Shown piece after piece: positions 12,469 to 25,000 of a stretch of DNA of 64,000 nt (within the stretch, counting starts at the first letter, position 1; every line of letters begins with the position of its first letter). Source of the DNA: Chlamydomonas sphaeroides (taxonomy: Eukaryota; Chlorophyta; Chlorophyceae; Chlamydomonadales; Chlamydomonadaceae); assembly GCA_001662425.1 (NCBI GenBank), contig BDDC01000087.1, positions 54,888 to 118,887 on the forward strand. The letters are read 5' to 3'. The notes under the pieces were generated by a model. The model was not told where the DNA came from, made no database searches, and saw only the letters and a list, made by a program, of their open reading frames with translations. A program made the position numbers and the translations under genes.

Positions 12469-12955
12469 TAGTGCGACCCCAACACGACCAGAGCTCGGCA
12501 ACGACAGGGCCCAGAAACGACCAGAGCTCGGCGCGTTCAGCGTGCCTTCTGCTGCTGGTGGCTGGGACTTCATCCGTGCTGGTCGCTTGGGCGCCTGCAT
12601 AGGCGCGCGCACGACGCCGGTATGACGGGCAGGACAAGACACGCCTTGCAGAGTACGACCCGCAAATGCTGAGCCGCTGTGGTTGCGGCCTCGCACAGCT
12701 TGCCAGCTCCAACGCCGCCACCAGACCCAAGCGCTGACGCCTATGCAAGTGGGCCTCCATTGCCCGCGCCTGGCCCACGCGCAACCTTCCCAATGCCGAG
12801 TCGCCGACCAGCGGTGTCCCCCGCGTGACGCTACATGCTGTTGATTGCCCCGCCATGCAGCCACAGGCTCAGACGCGGCGAACGCTACTGCGCCTGCCTT
12901 GGTCAGCCCCATCTCAGCACGACCTAAGCAGTGCACGACCTAAGCAGCGCAGTCT
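12469..12955. repeat. Two short direct repeats in intergenic DNA
   Basis: The 16-mer acgaccagagctcggc occurs twice within about 50 bp (12484-12530), and acgacctaagcag occurs twice at about 12919-12950. Both are simple local duplications in non-coding sequence downstream of the AP-4 mu gene. Confidence 0.6.
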
Positions 12956-13042
12956 TGGGGAGCCGTTCCTGGCAGGCGGGCCACGCGCCCGGCCCATCCC
13001 TGCATCCCCCAACACCGACGCCTTCTCCCATGCATCCATACA

Positions 13043-13047
13043 TTACA
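13043..13047 (-). terminator. Poly(A) signal TGTAA of the AP-4 mu gene
   Basis: TTACA on the plus strand reads TGTAA on the minus strand, about 200 bp past the AP-4 mu stop codon. TGTAA is the usual green-algal polyadenylation signal and the distance fits a typical 3' UTR. Confidence 0.6.
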
Positions 13048-13246
13048 CACCACCCCCGGCCCATGCAAGCGCTGCAGCATCATACCTCACCGTTCCCAAA
13101 CAACCACAACTCAAGCGCCACGCGCCACCAGCCCACTCCGCGCGTCCAAGCTCCAGCCGGGCCGCCCCATCACCAGCGCCACGCCTCGTTGCGCCAATAC
13201 CCGCTCATCACGTGCAAGGCGCTCCCTTGAACATCGTCCGCACTCC

Positions 13247-15066
13247 TCACGTCCTGAACGTGTACGAGTTGGAGCTTGTGACGTAGCGCACCCAGCGGTA
13301 GGGGTTGTAGCTCTTGTCGGCCTTCTTGAGGATCTGCAGGTACTTGAGCGCAATGCGGCTGGAGCTGTGCATGGGGATGGTGAAGCGCAGGTTGACCGGC
13401 CCGATCTCGCTGCGCAGGCTCGCGCCGTACGGCTTCTCCAGGGTCAGCCGCGCGCGCAGCGTGTACTCTGAGCCGCCCGCGCACTTCTTGAACTTCCAGC
13501 GGAGCAGGTGCGTCTTTTCGCTGTAGTCCCAAGACTGCACGGCGCCCGGGCCGCCGGCGGCCTGGGCGGCGGCGGCGCCTCCACCGCCGGCGCGTCCGCC
13601 TCCCCCTCCTCCGCCGGCGGCGCTTGCATCGGACATCTCGCAGTGCACCCGCTGCACGTAGCGCGGCGTGGGCAGCTCCACCTCCAGCCCGCTGGCAGCC
13701 TTGTCGGCGGGCACCTCGCACCACAGCCGCAGCGTCAGCGCGGCCTTGAACTCGGAGTTGGGGTCGGCGTCCACCGACACGTGCAGCCGGAAGGGCGGCT
13801 TGAAGCCGTGCGAGGTGCGGTAGTTCATGAGCGCAAACTCCCCATCGGGCGGCACCAGGCTGATGGTGCGGTCCACGTCGAACGAGTCCAGGTTGGCCAC
13901 CTCATGGAAGTTGCAGTCGTCCAGTACGACATTGTGGCCCTCTGCCGTACGGGCGTCAAGGCCGTACGGCGCGTCGCGCTTGCCGATGAGCAGGTCGTCA
14001 TTTAGCTTGATCTTGATGGGCGGGTTGCCGGCCAGGTACGACTTGATCTGTACAGCGCCGTCGATCTGCGCCGAGGCGATGTAGCCCGAGGCGTTGAAAG
14101 TACTGCGGGGAAGGGCCGTGGCAGCGCAGGGCAGCAGGGCAGGGCCAGCGGCATGGTCAGATGGAGGAAGGTGCTGGCGGCATGTGCGAGGGGTAGCGGG
14201 CCGTGGCACGTGCAGGTCAATTGAGGAAGGGCAGCAGGAAACGGGCGTGCTCCAGGGCTGCCGCAGGCAGGCGCAGCGCGGCGGGCCAGCAGCGGCAGGG
14301 GCCTGAGGACCAACACAGCAGGCGCACGCAGCCGCCCCGCTGTTCTCGGCTCCCGCCAACCACGCCCGTTCGGTATTGTCCATACCCCATCCCGCAAACA
14401 AACCGCCCCGACCCCAGGACCTCAGCCAGCCTCCATGCGCCGCAGGTGCGCATCACCCAGCCCTCCCAACTCAGTCACGGTCGCTCACCAGGTGATGCGC
14501 TCCACCACGTCCACGAAGATCTCGTCCCGCCGCTTGCCGTCCGTGCGATTGGTCTCCAGCACGCTCTTGAAGACGCCGGTTGGGCCCTTGTTGAGGCTGA
14601 ACAGCGGCTTGGCGTGGTAGTAGGCGGGGGCCACCACCGTGGGCTCGTTCACCACGAACTGCTTGAGTGCCTCCGTGGCTGTGCTCTGCGGGAAGCCGTA
14701 GTCGACCACCTCGTCCAGCAGCTCATAGATGAGTACCACGTTCTTGCGAATGGCGTCCTCGCTGAGGAAGCCGCAGTAGTCCTTGATGATGGTGCAGATG
14801 CGGCGGAGGAATTCCAGCACAAAGGATGGGGACACATTTCCGCGTGTCGTCGCCACCAGCTGCACACCGCCCTCCTTGATGTGCAGGTACGTCACTCCAT
14901 CGACGTGGAACACCGGCGGGGCTTCCCCGTCGCCTTCACGCCAGAACTTGGCGTTGCGGAAGAAGGTCTCAGACGCGGTTCGTGGCACGTCCCCAAGGTA
15001 GTCCTTGCGAATGATCACATCGCCTCGCGGGCTAAGTATGAAGAACTGACTGAATTGACTGCTCAT
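13247..15066 (-). CDS. AP4M1: AP-4 adaptor complex, mu subunit (477 aa)
   Basis: Two exons (15066-14489 and 14102-13247) join as ERIT|C-TFNASGYIAS. Residues 1-140 form the longin-like N-terminal domain (QFFILSPRGDVIIRKDY, PPVFHVDGVTYLHIK, NVSPSFVLEFLRR). The rest is the mu homology domain with landmark strings IDGAVQIKSYLAGNP, VLDDCNFHE, SLVPPDGEFALMNYR and the C-terminal YNPYRWVRYVT. This matches AP-4 mu more closely than AP-1, AP-2 or AP-3 mu, especially the SLVPPDGEF and NPYRWVRYV stretches. In plants and animals AP-4 acts at the trans-Golgi network, where mu binds tyrosine-based cargo signals. An Ala/Gly-rich insertion (about 13560-13625) interrupts a surface loop of the mu domain. The gene shares a 417-bp upstream region with the divergent DUF4346-like gene. 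Confidence 0.93.
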
Positions 15067-15483
15067 GGCTGCAAGGCTGCTGCTATGCGACTGTCACAGT
15101 GGAGGAAGGAGGCATCTCAATCGGGCCCCCCACCACCTGATTCTTCTAGCAAACGAGGCTCTACTGTGGTCTACAGGATATGCAGCAGCAGTGACGGTAG
15201 TGAAGCAGAGAAGCAAAGCAGGAGTTGGCAGCTTCTTTTGCGTTCTGGTGTCACGCGTACAGAGGGCCGCAGTTGGGTATCGAAAGAGTTTTGCTCAAAG
15301 AGGCTTGTCGGTAGTGGCTTTGCGCGGCAAGGCACCACAGCTGTCGGCCTGTCGCATCGGCCTAGTCCTGTCGCTGTCACAAGACCCCAGCCCCCAGCCG
15401 TAAGTGCTAGCAGACACAGCCATATACAGCAATTAAAGACTGCGCATTGTTCACTGCACGCTTCTTTCTTGGTACTGGCTGCC
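15067..15483. promoter_or_regulatory. Shared upstream region of two divergent genes
   Basis: Only 417 bp separate the start codons of AP-4 mu (minus) and the DUF4346-like gene (plus), so both promoters and 5' UTRs must lie here. I see no strong TATA box. Confidence 0.55.
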
Positions 15484-17460
15484 ATGAGATCATGCAGCGC
15501 CGCTGCGGGCCGTAACCAACAGCTGCCTAACGCAACAACTGTAGCTTGTTGCCATAGACAACTCACAAGGCCACTGCCGCGCTGTTGGGCGCGGACGCGC
15601 TGCTCGGCTGCTGCCGTTGACCCAGCCAGCGGCCGGGGCACTCAGGAAAGTCCGGAACTGGCGGCGGAGCTGAAGGCCCTCGACAACAAGCTCTCCTGGC
15701 GGCCACTGACGCTGGATCCTTCCGGGTAGGCTGTCATTTGGGCACGCACCGTCGTCTGGCCGTGGAAGCACCTGCCGTAACCGGGCGGCTCTGCCCACTA
15801 AACAATGCCAACAGCTCCGGCAGCTCGTTGCGTGGTCCTAGTTATTGCCCCAGGCAGCCTGGCAATGCTAGCGCATTCGCCGACACCCTGGCCAAATCAA
15901 GCTAGCTCACCACTCCTTGGCACACCCTCAACCCCCGTCCCTGTCCGTACGAGCACGCCCACTGGCACGCAAGACACCACGCCACCCTGCTGGAAGCCAC
16001 CACGCCCTTGCGGCACATGCTGTGGTGCGGCTCCCGTGCCACGCCTGTCGCGCCCTTGCCCTGACCGTCCGTATCCGTGGTCCCTGTCAGATACTTTATC
16101 ATAAAGCTGGACCGCGAGGCGCGTGAGCTGGTAGCTGAGTACTACACCAACAACATCAACGACAAGGTGCACATGCTATGGGGGGCGGGCCGGCTCAGCA
16201 CGCACACCCAGTCGCATCCGCGGTCCTTCGTGGCTATCCGTGGCAGCGCGCGCAGCCTTCCTCGCAGCGCCCGTCCCCTTCAGACTACCGCACCGGCATC
16301 TGCCAACAATCAGCATATCTGGAGGGGCCGCTGGGCCCTGCGCGCTGCGGGCGAAACACACGGCAGTACCCCGTAGCCGTCTCCACTTACCCATGCGCAG
16401 CCACACGGTCCGCCCGTGTTGTGCCATGTGCAGCACACACAGGCCGCGATACCTGCCAGCCAGGAGGGGCTGCGTGTGCAGTTCCACCCCGCCCTCGCCT
16501 GCCCTCCCCCTCCAACTGTATGCCGTTACGAGCCGAGGCCAGATGCACGCGTATTTTACTGCGCCCTGACTTCGGGAACGCACGCTGCCGCGCGCTTGCC
16601 GTGGCGCAGGGCCTGGCAGTCGACGACGAGACGGGCGAGGTGATAGGCTGCCGGCCGGGCGGCGCGGTGCGGCTGCCGCGTGCCGTGTTTCGCGGACGCA
16701 GCGCCAAGGAGATCAGCGTGCGCATCCTGGAGGAGCACCCTGGCGCTCAGCAGAGCCCGCAGGTGAGCTGCGGCGGGACGAGGGTGGCTCCAAGAAAAAG
16801 TGGGCGGCTGGGCGCCTGTGCTGTGGTCTGCGGGTTGCCAGCGCAGAGGTGCCAGGCGGTCGTAGAGTCGATGACGGGGGCCGGGGGCACAGCAGGCGCC
16901 ACGGCGAGCGCTCCAGGTCCAGGCCGCCCTCGCGCGTTGCTGGCCATGCGGCTTGAGAATGCACGCTGATGTGCGGCTGACGTGGCCTGCCCCCTTGCTG
17001 CGGCTGTGGTGTGTGGCCGCCAGGCGCTGCCCTGGGTGAAGCGTCTCGAGCACGCCAACTATCTGGTGAGGGGCGAGCAGGGAGCGCTTGCGTGGGTGGG
17101 GGCCTGGGGCGGGCAGGGGTGAGGGGGAAGAGCAGAGCGAAATGGTATGCATTCCTCGGCGGCCCTTGAAAAGTTGTGCAGGGTTGCAGTCAGTCCAGGA
17201 GCGCTGCCTTGGGTGGGGACCGGGGCGTTCTTGCGGCTGGGGCGGTGGGGACTGAACGTCAGGCATTGTGGGGGCGCGTTGGAGGTGAGGGAGGCATGCA
17301 TGATGCTTTGCGTGCGTGACGTTGTGCCGTCGTAAGCCAGCAGCATTCGCGCGGCATGACGCATCGCCGGCTTGACATATCGCTGTCTCCTGCGCAGGGC
17401 CGTGAGTTTGTGCGGGCCGAGATGGCGCTGCTGAGCGGACAAGAGTATGTGCAGGACTGA
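15484..17460 (+). CDS. DUF4346-like protein with a probable transit peptide (191 aa)
   Basis: Five exons join in phase: 15484-15725, 16091-16166, 16610-16762, 17024-17065 and 17398-17460. The N-terminus is rich in Arg, Ser and Ala with few acidic residues (MRSCSAAAGRNQQLP..., about 45 residues), which suggests chloroplast import. The core reads LDPSGYFIIKLDREAREL, AEYYTNNINDKGLAVDD, FRGRSAKEISVRILEEH and ends EHANYLGREFVRAEMALLSG then QEYVQD. This layout (GYFxI..D near the start, HAxYLGRE and YVQD at the end) matches what I recall of DUF4346, a family of unknown function in cyanobacteria, archaea and plants. The cyanobacterial link and the N-terminus together suggest a plastid protein. The family name is from memory and should be confirmed. 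Confidence 0.7.
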
Positions 17461-19027
17461 GCAGCGCGCAACGGGGTTCGACACAGTGGGGCTTCAGAGG
17501 TTATCGGGTAGTATAATATGTCTCGTGGGGCACATGAGGCGCCGCAAGGGCGTCGGATGGCCAATCCTGATTGCTGCGTGCTCGTCATATGCTTCGAGCA
17601 TGTAGGAACTCAAGAGTCGCTTGTGGCTTTGTTCACGGTTCTTCCCACGGACTCCGTTTTGCGTTTCGACGGAAGGACGCACGGGCGTCTGCTGCGCAAT
17701 GGTGGCAAGCCGTGTGGGAACGGGTTAGGGGGCGTCCGTGCGGGAAACAATCGAGGCCAGAGACGAAAGGACCTGCGGGGTGCGGTGCGAACGCTGCACT
17801 CAGACGCGCTAGGCAAGGGCTATAGTTGGGCCTTACGATGTCCCAAGTATGAGCAGATTGCTCGATTTGTGCCTGCTGCATGGCACGAGGCGCATCGAGA
17901 CTGTTGTGTGGGTACGTGTGCCACGGGCCACCTGGTCTGGAGCGACATGGTGGAAGCAGGTGCCACACGTAGGGCCACCGAGTCATGCGCTAGGTCCAGT
18001 CCGCCTGGCGGCCAAGCGGCTATTCGGGTGTCCGAAAAAGCACGCGGGCCGCTGCAACCACCAGGGCGCCGGTGGCAGGTGTGCCATAGTATGCACACAT
18101 GCCCAAGGCACCTGTGGGGCGCCTCGAGGAAACCTCTTGCCAGTATCAGGTAATTTACTACTGTGCCGTCAGGCCTAAGAGATCTGCCCAAGCCGAGGCA
18201 GGCAACGCTTTATGACGATGTCCGAGGACTGCCCGTTTCCGGTACTCAAGGACTTCAAAGGGGCATACGCCGTCCCGCGGCTGCGGCCTACAGGGGGGCT
18301 CCTTCCCCGTTTCGATACCGCGAATCAACTTTAGCGAAGCAAGCAGACGGTCGAGTTACAATCTGACCATGCCTTCAGGTGCCGTCACTCCGGCGCTTTC
18401 GCCAGTCCTACAGCGACGGCCAAGCAATTCCTACTCCGGCCTTGGACCACCGGGCCGATGCAAGGTGCTCTGAAGGGCCAACCAAGTCAATTGCAGCACA
18501 GGCCTGCCCAGGGGAAGGCACACACCTCCCGGCACGCCTACCGGCAGGCGCCTGCAGGCGTTGCCGTTACGAAGGTTGGGCCTAGTGAGCCTTACGTTGC
18601 CATGATTGCGGCCGGTTATCGCTCCATTAGTGTTCTAGTAGCTTCAATTTATACTGTGCCCGTGTGGCTTGTGCCGTGGTGGCGCACCAGTGCGACGAAT
18701 GCGTGCTTGAAGCCACTGGGAGCAAACTTCCTCCTTGCGCATGCAACATATCGAACATAGTGGATAGTGCCACCGAAAGGCGGCATTGACGTCGTGCGAA
18801 AGGGTGGACGTACGGCCCCACACCTGCTGCCGCGTTGGAGGCAAGTCGCTCAACGGCACAGGTGCTTCTGTGTTGCCCGCTCTTATTGCGATAGTACGCC
18901 TAAGTTGCTAGCTTTACAAACCGCTGAGAACTGTTGAGCTGGGAAATGTTCTGAGGCGCGTTGATGCTGCAGCGCTTGGCATAAGCTGCCTTGACCTTAC
19001 GCTATTTAAGACAGACTCAACGTGACT
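17461..19027. other. Intergenic, no gene seen
   Basis: This lies between the DUF4346-like gene and the Ca2+ ATPase. Open frames here (for example near 17518-18153) have no family resemblance and no exon-like codon pattern. A gctatttaag stretch at 19001-19010 lies 18 bp before the ATPase start codon, too close to be its TATA box unless the leader is very short. Confidence 0.55.
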
Positions 19028-22000
19028 ATGGGCGCTGCAGCGGGGGACGTGAAGCAGGGAGGGCAAGCAGCTCCAGTCGAGCTCGTCCCCTGCCCTTACA
19101 CCTTAACTCCAGAGGCACTGAGCGCCTGGAATGCGGTCAGTGAGCTAGGCTCAGGCGCGACATTATCAGCTGCCTTGCGCCAAGCATGTTGGCCGACCGC
19201 TGCAAATACTTGCGTATGCCCTTCAAATTCGTCCGGTACTAACAGGACAAGGATTCTGCCTCGGTCGAGAAAATCGGGGGGGCCAGCGGCATTGCCGATG
19301 CCATATCGACTGACCTGGCAAAGGGCCTTGACCCTGACGGTATTGGCCTTAAGAGCGTCGAACAGCATCGCGCTGGTAAGCAGGGAGCGCTGGATGCGTC
19401 GCCGCGTCCCCTCGTTTCCCAGTAGTGGTAGCCTCTTGTCCCCTCCCCCTGGCCCTCCCCCTCCCCGCGGCACCGTTAAAACCGTTATCTTGCTCAGCCC
19501 GCCAGTTCCCGCCCGTTGCCTGCGTGCAGTCTTTGGTGGGAATACGTTCCCCGAGAAGCCGCCCCCCTCCTTCTTTATGATGCTCATCGAGGTGCGGCCC
19601 TTCCGGCTGACTGACAACCTTTCACGCGTTTCGCAAAGCGCGCGACGTGCCGTCCGCATATCCAGGTCATCCAGCCGCGCCCCTCGTCCTGGCCGTTGCC
19701 GCTGGCGCGCTCCTGTTAAAACCTCGCGGCACAGCCCAGCTTAGCGAACGGATCCATTGCCCTCTGGCTGCTTGCACCGCAGGCGGCTAAGGACCCCATG
19801 ATCATTATCCTGCTCGTCGTGGCGGTGGTGAGTTTGTGATTCATGAGGTATAGCGCTGCGGCCCAGAGCCGTCGCCAAGCAGCCGCGCTGCACTGCAGTG
19901 CTGCGTTTCTGTGGTGCAAGGCGACTGGCGCCGACGGCTGCTTAGCAGCGCACGTTCTGGCGTGGCCTGGCAGTACAGCGATGTGGCGGGAGCGCGCCCC
20001 GGTCGTATTACAGCAGCAGGTGCTTCGACGGCGTTGGTTTTGGCGCGCGGTTGCCCGCAACTCCGTGGTGCCAACCGCCGACCCACTCATTCGTTGTGAC
20101 GCCATTCGGCGCACGGCAAGTCGAACAGCCGGCCGCCTGACACACGCATTCGCCGCTCCACCCCGTCCCACCGCAGATTACCATTGTCCTGGGCGCGGCG
20201 GTGCCGGAGCAGCGCGCGCATCAGGGCTGGAGCGAGGGCGTGGCGGTGCTGGGCACGGCGCTCATCGTCGTGTTCATTGGTGAGAGCTAGGCCTGTTGAA
20301 GGGCTTTTGGAGCAGCAGCATACGCCAAACGCGCACGACTGAAGGGCTGCGGCTCATATAAGAGATGCACGGTACCCGGGGATCATGGGGACCGCTCGGA
20401 TGGCGATAGCCGGCTGGTAAAGAAAGGACCTAGCGTTAGATGGCGGCTCCCACAAGCTACCGGCTGGGGGGGCCAGGGGTGGGTGTGGGTTGTAAGCGGG
20501 CAGCACTGCGAGGAACAGCGGCCTCACGCCGCCCGAGCACGGATCCGCCAGGGTCCCTCTCCGCGTATGCGCCCTGCGCCGTGCTTTCCTGCCTGCCCTG
20601 CCTGCCCAGGCGCCGGCCAGGCCGTTCGGTTCGCGGCAGGCCGTGCTGACACGTACCCTTGCCCCGTCCCCCTACTCCACAACCCCGCCGCCCCCAGGCG
20701 CCGGCCAGGACTACAGCAAGGAGCTCCAGTTCCAGAAGCTCAATGCGCTCAAGGACGTGATCGAGGTCAAGGTCACCCGCGGCGGCAAGCAGGTGCGTGC
20801 CGCGTGTGTGTTCATAATAATCAACATATATCAGGTGTGTACCACATATGTTACACTCCAGCGGTGCCTTCTGCCTTCTGTGCGCATGTCAGCACATCAA
20901 CCGGAGCCGCTTCCATGACACCCCTTGCGGGACGGAGGAAAACGCGTGTGTGTGTGCTGGTGCTCGTGCAGCCCGCAGCCCGCAGCCCGCACAACCTCTG
21001 CGGCTTGCGCCTACTCGCCACGCCGCGCCCAATGCCCACACCGCCGTGCTGTGCTGCGCCTTTGGGCTCTCCTCGGTGTTGACCGCTGTGCCGCTGTGCG
21101 CTTCACCCCCCTCCCCGGCCCCGGCTTACGCTCCGAGATTTGCAACCAGTTCGTTACTCCCATGGTACACCCCCCTCCCCACGCAGGTGCTCGTGTCCAA
21201 TGTCGACATTGTGGTGGGCGACATCATGTTCCTGGACACGGGCGACAAGGTCATAGCAGACGGCATAGCAATTGACTGCCAGGTGCGGATCAGGATCCCG
21301 AGCCGCCGTTGCCCTCCGCCGCTTGCGTTGCCACGCCTGCTCCCCTCCCACGCCGCCTCCCCGCGCCACCTCCGTTGCGACTCTCTGCTCGCCATCTCCC
21401 AGTGGCCCCGCAGCCTGCGACGCGACCTCTCACCGCCGCTGCCCCTGTTCACGCCTTCTCCACGCCCCTCCCTCGCAGGGCCTGGTCATTGACGAGGCCT
21501 CCCTCACGGGCGAGTCCGACCCCATCAAGAAGGACCCCGTGCACGACCCCTGGGTCCGGTCCGGCACCACGGTACGTGCCAGCACGGCGGCATTGCTCCA
21601 TCCCGCAAGGGGCCAGGGCGGGGCGGCCCCGGCGCATCATGGATGTCGCGGCCGCGGGCGCCCTCCCTGGGTGCATGCTAGCGGCGGCTGCGGCGCGCTA
21701 TCCTTGCAAGCGCTGCGGCCCGGCCCTGGCCGCCCTGCTGCATCACGCATCCGCTTGCACGGCCGGTCGGGCTCTGTGGTCTGCCTTCTTCAGCGCAAGC
21801 ACGCCTTCGTGCGACCTACATCCTCATAACGCCTTGCTCTGGCTCGCCACCTGTATCCCCATGCGGATGTCCCCATGCTGATGTCCCCATGCTGATGTCC
21901 CCATGCACGGCCGGCCGCGGGGCGCAGGTGAACGAGGGCAGCGGCCACATGCTGGTGCTGGCGGTGGGCGTCAACAGCGAGTGGGGCAAGACCATGGCGC

Positions 22001-25000
22001 TGGTGTCCGAGGCGGGCGACGACCAGACGCCGCTGCAGGAGCAGCTGACGGACGTGGCGGCCAAGGTGTCCAAGATGGGCGTGCTGGTGGCGGTGGTGTG
22101 CTTCCTGGCGCTGCTCATCAAGTGAGGCTGCATATCGCTCTGCAAGCTGTGGTGTGCACGTCGTCATGGCCTTCCCGCTGTCATACGGGTCTCGCACCAT
22201 GTAGATGTGCGAGCATGGGCGGTGGTGTGCGTCATGGTGCTGCTCATTGTGGGGGGCTGGGCTGGGCTGGGCTGGGCTGGGCTGGGCTGGGCTGGGCTGG
22301 GCTGGGCTGGGCTGGGCTGNNNNNNNNNNNNNNNNNNNNNNNNNNNNNNNNNNNNNNNNNNNNNNNNNNNNNNNNNNNNNNNNNNNNNNNNNNNNNNNNN
22401 NNNNNNNNNNNNNNNNNNNNNNNNNNNNNNNNNNNNNNNNNNNNNNNNNNNNNNNNNNNNNNNNNNNNNNNNNNNNNNNNNNNNNNNNNNNNNNNNNNNN
22501 NNNNNNNNNNNNNNNNNNNNNNNNNNNNNNNNNNNNNNNNNNNNNNNNNNNNNNNNNNNNNNNNNNNNNNNNNNNNNNNNNNNNNNNNNNNNNNNNNNNN
22601 NNNNNNNNNNNNNNNNNNNNNNNNNNNNNNNNNNNNNNNNNNNNNNNNNNNNNNNNNNNNNNGCTGGGCTGGCCGAGGATCGCACGCGAGCTGCCCAGGA
22701 CAGCCAGCGGGGCAGCGTCCGGGGGGTGTTCCACGCACTGGCTGGCACCGTACGTCCTGCACGCGGTCGCATGCTCCCGCAATGCTGCCCCCAGGTGGCT
22801 CATCGTGAACAAGGGCGGCGACGTCAAGAAGATCAACGACAACGGCCCCCTGCAGGTGGGCACCCCCTCCCCGGTGCCGGCGCCGGCCTGCCTGCACGGC
22901 ACCCCGCAGCGTCCGGCGCCGTTCGTCCACCGGTCCACCGCCTCACCTGGCGTCCGCTTCCATCCGGCTCTGGGGCAACACACGCTCCTGGCGGGCTGCT
23001 GCCGGCCGCCGACACCCCTGCCGCCGCGCTCCCGCTCACCTGGCAACCTCGCTGCCCCTGCCATGCGCCGCCCCCAACACCCGCTGCAGTTCCTGCTGTA
23101 CGCCATCACCATTACCGTGGTGTCCATCCCCGAAGGCCTGCCGCTGGCCGTCACCCTCACGCTCGCCTACTCGGTGCGTGCTGCCCGGCCCCGGGGGGGA
23201 CCAGCTTGCGGGCAGCCGGGAGCCCCGGCACTAGCCAGGGCCCCCTGCACAGCTGCTGTGGTGCTGATGGCGGTGCTGGTGCCGCTGCCGCATCCCAGCA
23301 CTGCGATCCGTGAGGCTGCTTGCGCGGCGGTGTCTGTGTCGGCGCATGGGGCATGCGGTCGTGCGGGCCCTGCTGGCCCACCTCACGGCTCCGCACGCTG
23401 CCCTGCCGCTGCCCTGCCGCACATGCCGCACTACGCATCGCAGATGAAGAAGATGATGAAGGGTGGGTAGCGGCCAGTGTCCCTGGATGAGGATAAGGGT
23501 TGGGGCGCCTCCGCCCAGCAGCAGCCCGTAGCCCTAGCTGCGCACTACTGCACTCGGATGGGCCCCCATCACTTTGGCCGTGCTCTGGCGCCCCAACCCA
23601 CCCGCGTTCGCCGCTCCGGCGCCTCCCCGCCGCCCAACACGACGCAGACAACTCGTTCGTGCGCGTGCTGTCCGCCTGCGAGACCATGGGCGGCGCCACC
23701 GCCATCTGCTCCGACAAGACCGGCACGCTGACGGAGAACCGCATGACCGTGGTGGAGGGCTGGTTCGGCGGGCAGCAGCACAAGGAGGTGCGTGCTTCGC
23801 GCTACGTGCCCGGGACCCACCCTGCAAGGGCCGCGCGCTGCGCCTGTGCCTCGGTGCGGCCCTGCACCGGGACTCGTGCTGGGCGCACAACGTTTTGTAC
23901 CAGCGGCAGCGCGCCGAGTGGCGTTTGCGAGCCGCGTGCCTACCTGGCGCTCGTCCGGGCCCCGCTTTGCCAACGTGGGCTGAGCTCCCGTGTGGGCCAG
24001 CCTCAGTCGGTTGCCTTGACAGGCAGCTGCCCGCCTCCTCCCCGCGCAGGTGCCGGCGCCCGAGGCCCTCAACCCGCTGCTGCTCGAGGTGCTCAAGTAC
24101 AACTGCGCCCTCAACAACAAGGCGTTCCTGGTGGACCAGGTACGCCACGACGGGTCCCTAGAGCTTTGCAGCCCCGCAGCACAACGCCACATGGCGCCGC
24201 CGGGCCGTAGCGGCAGCGGCAGCGGCAGCGGCTGGAGGAAGCAGGGCAGAGGAACAGCGTTGCGGGCGTGCGCCTGACTGCTGACGTGCTGGCTCGCCAC
24301 CCTGCGGCGCTCCTTGTCCGCCGCGTCCAGGAGAACGGCTCCACCGACTTCGTGGGCAACCGCACCGAGTGCGCGCTGCTGGTGCTGCTGCGCAAGCTGG
24401 GCTTCGACTACAAGGCCGTGCGCGAGGAGCGCGAGGCGGACCAGGTCAAGGTGCGTGCGGTGCGGCAGTGCGGCATGTGTACGGCACTGCACGACAGCCG
24501 CGCGACACAATGCGCTGCGCTCCCTGGGACAGCAAGCTTGCCGACTTCGTGGAGCTGCCTACCCCCATCGGCTGCGTCTGGCGTTTGCGCGTTACCCCCT
24601 CCCCCCAAATGGATGTCCACGTCGACATGGCTCCTGTCCGTGCCGATGGTATCCATCGCAACCCTCTGCCCCGTGGCGCTGCAGCTGTACGGTTTCTCGT
24701 CGGCGCGCAAGATGGCGAGCGTTCTCATCCGGCAGCCCGACGGCAGCATGCGCCTGTACAACAAGGGCGCCGCGGAGTGGGTGCTCAAGAGGTGAGGCCG
24801 CGGCGGCGGCGGGACGGTGGTGGCGGCAAGGAGCTGGGCACGCGGGAAGCCTCTCGGCGGGGTGTGCTAGCGCTCATGCTCTCCTTTTCCCCGGCCGCGC
24901 CGCAAGGGGCGCTGCTGCCGTCCCCCAGCATTATCTCGCACCCTCTCCACACCAGTCCTGCTGCCCCTTCCCCCCTTCCTCCTGCTGCCGCCCCGCCTGC

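Noticed and set aside
14203..15729. Long plus-strand open frame antisense to AP-4 mu
   Set aside because: It overlaps both AP-4 mu exons and the start of the DUF4346-like gene and has no family features. High GC makes stop codons rare, so such shadow frames are expected.
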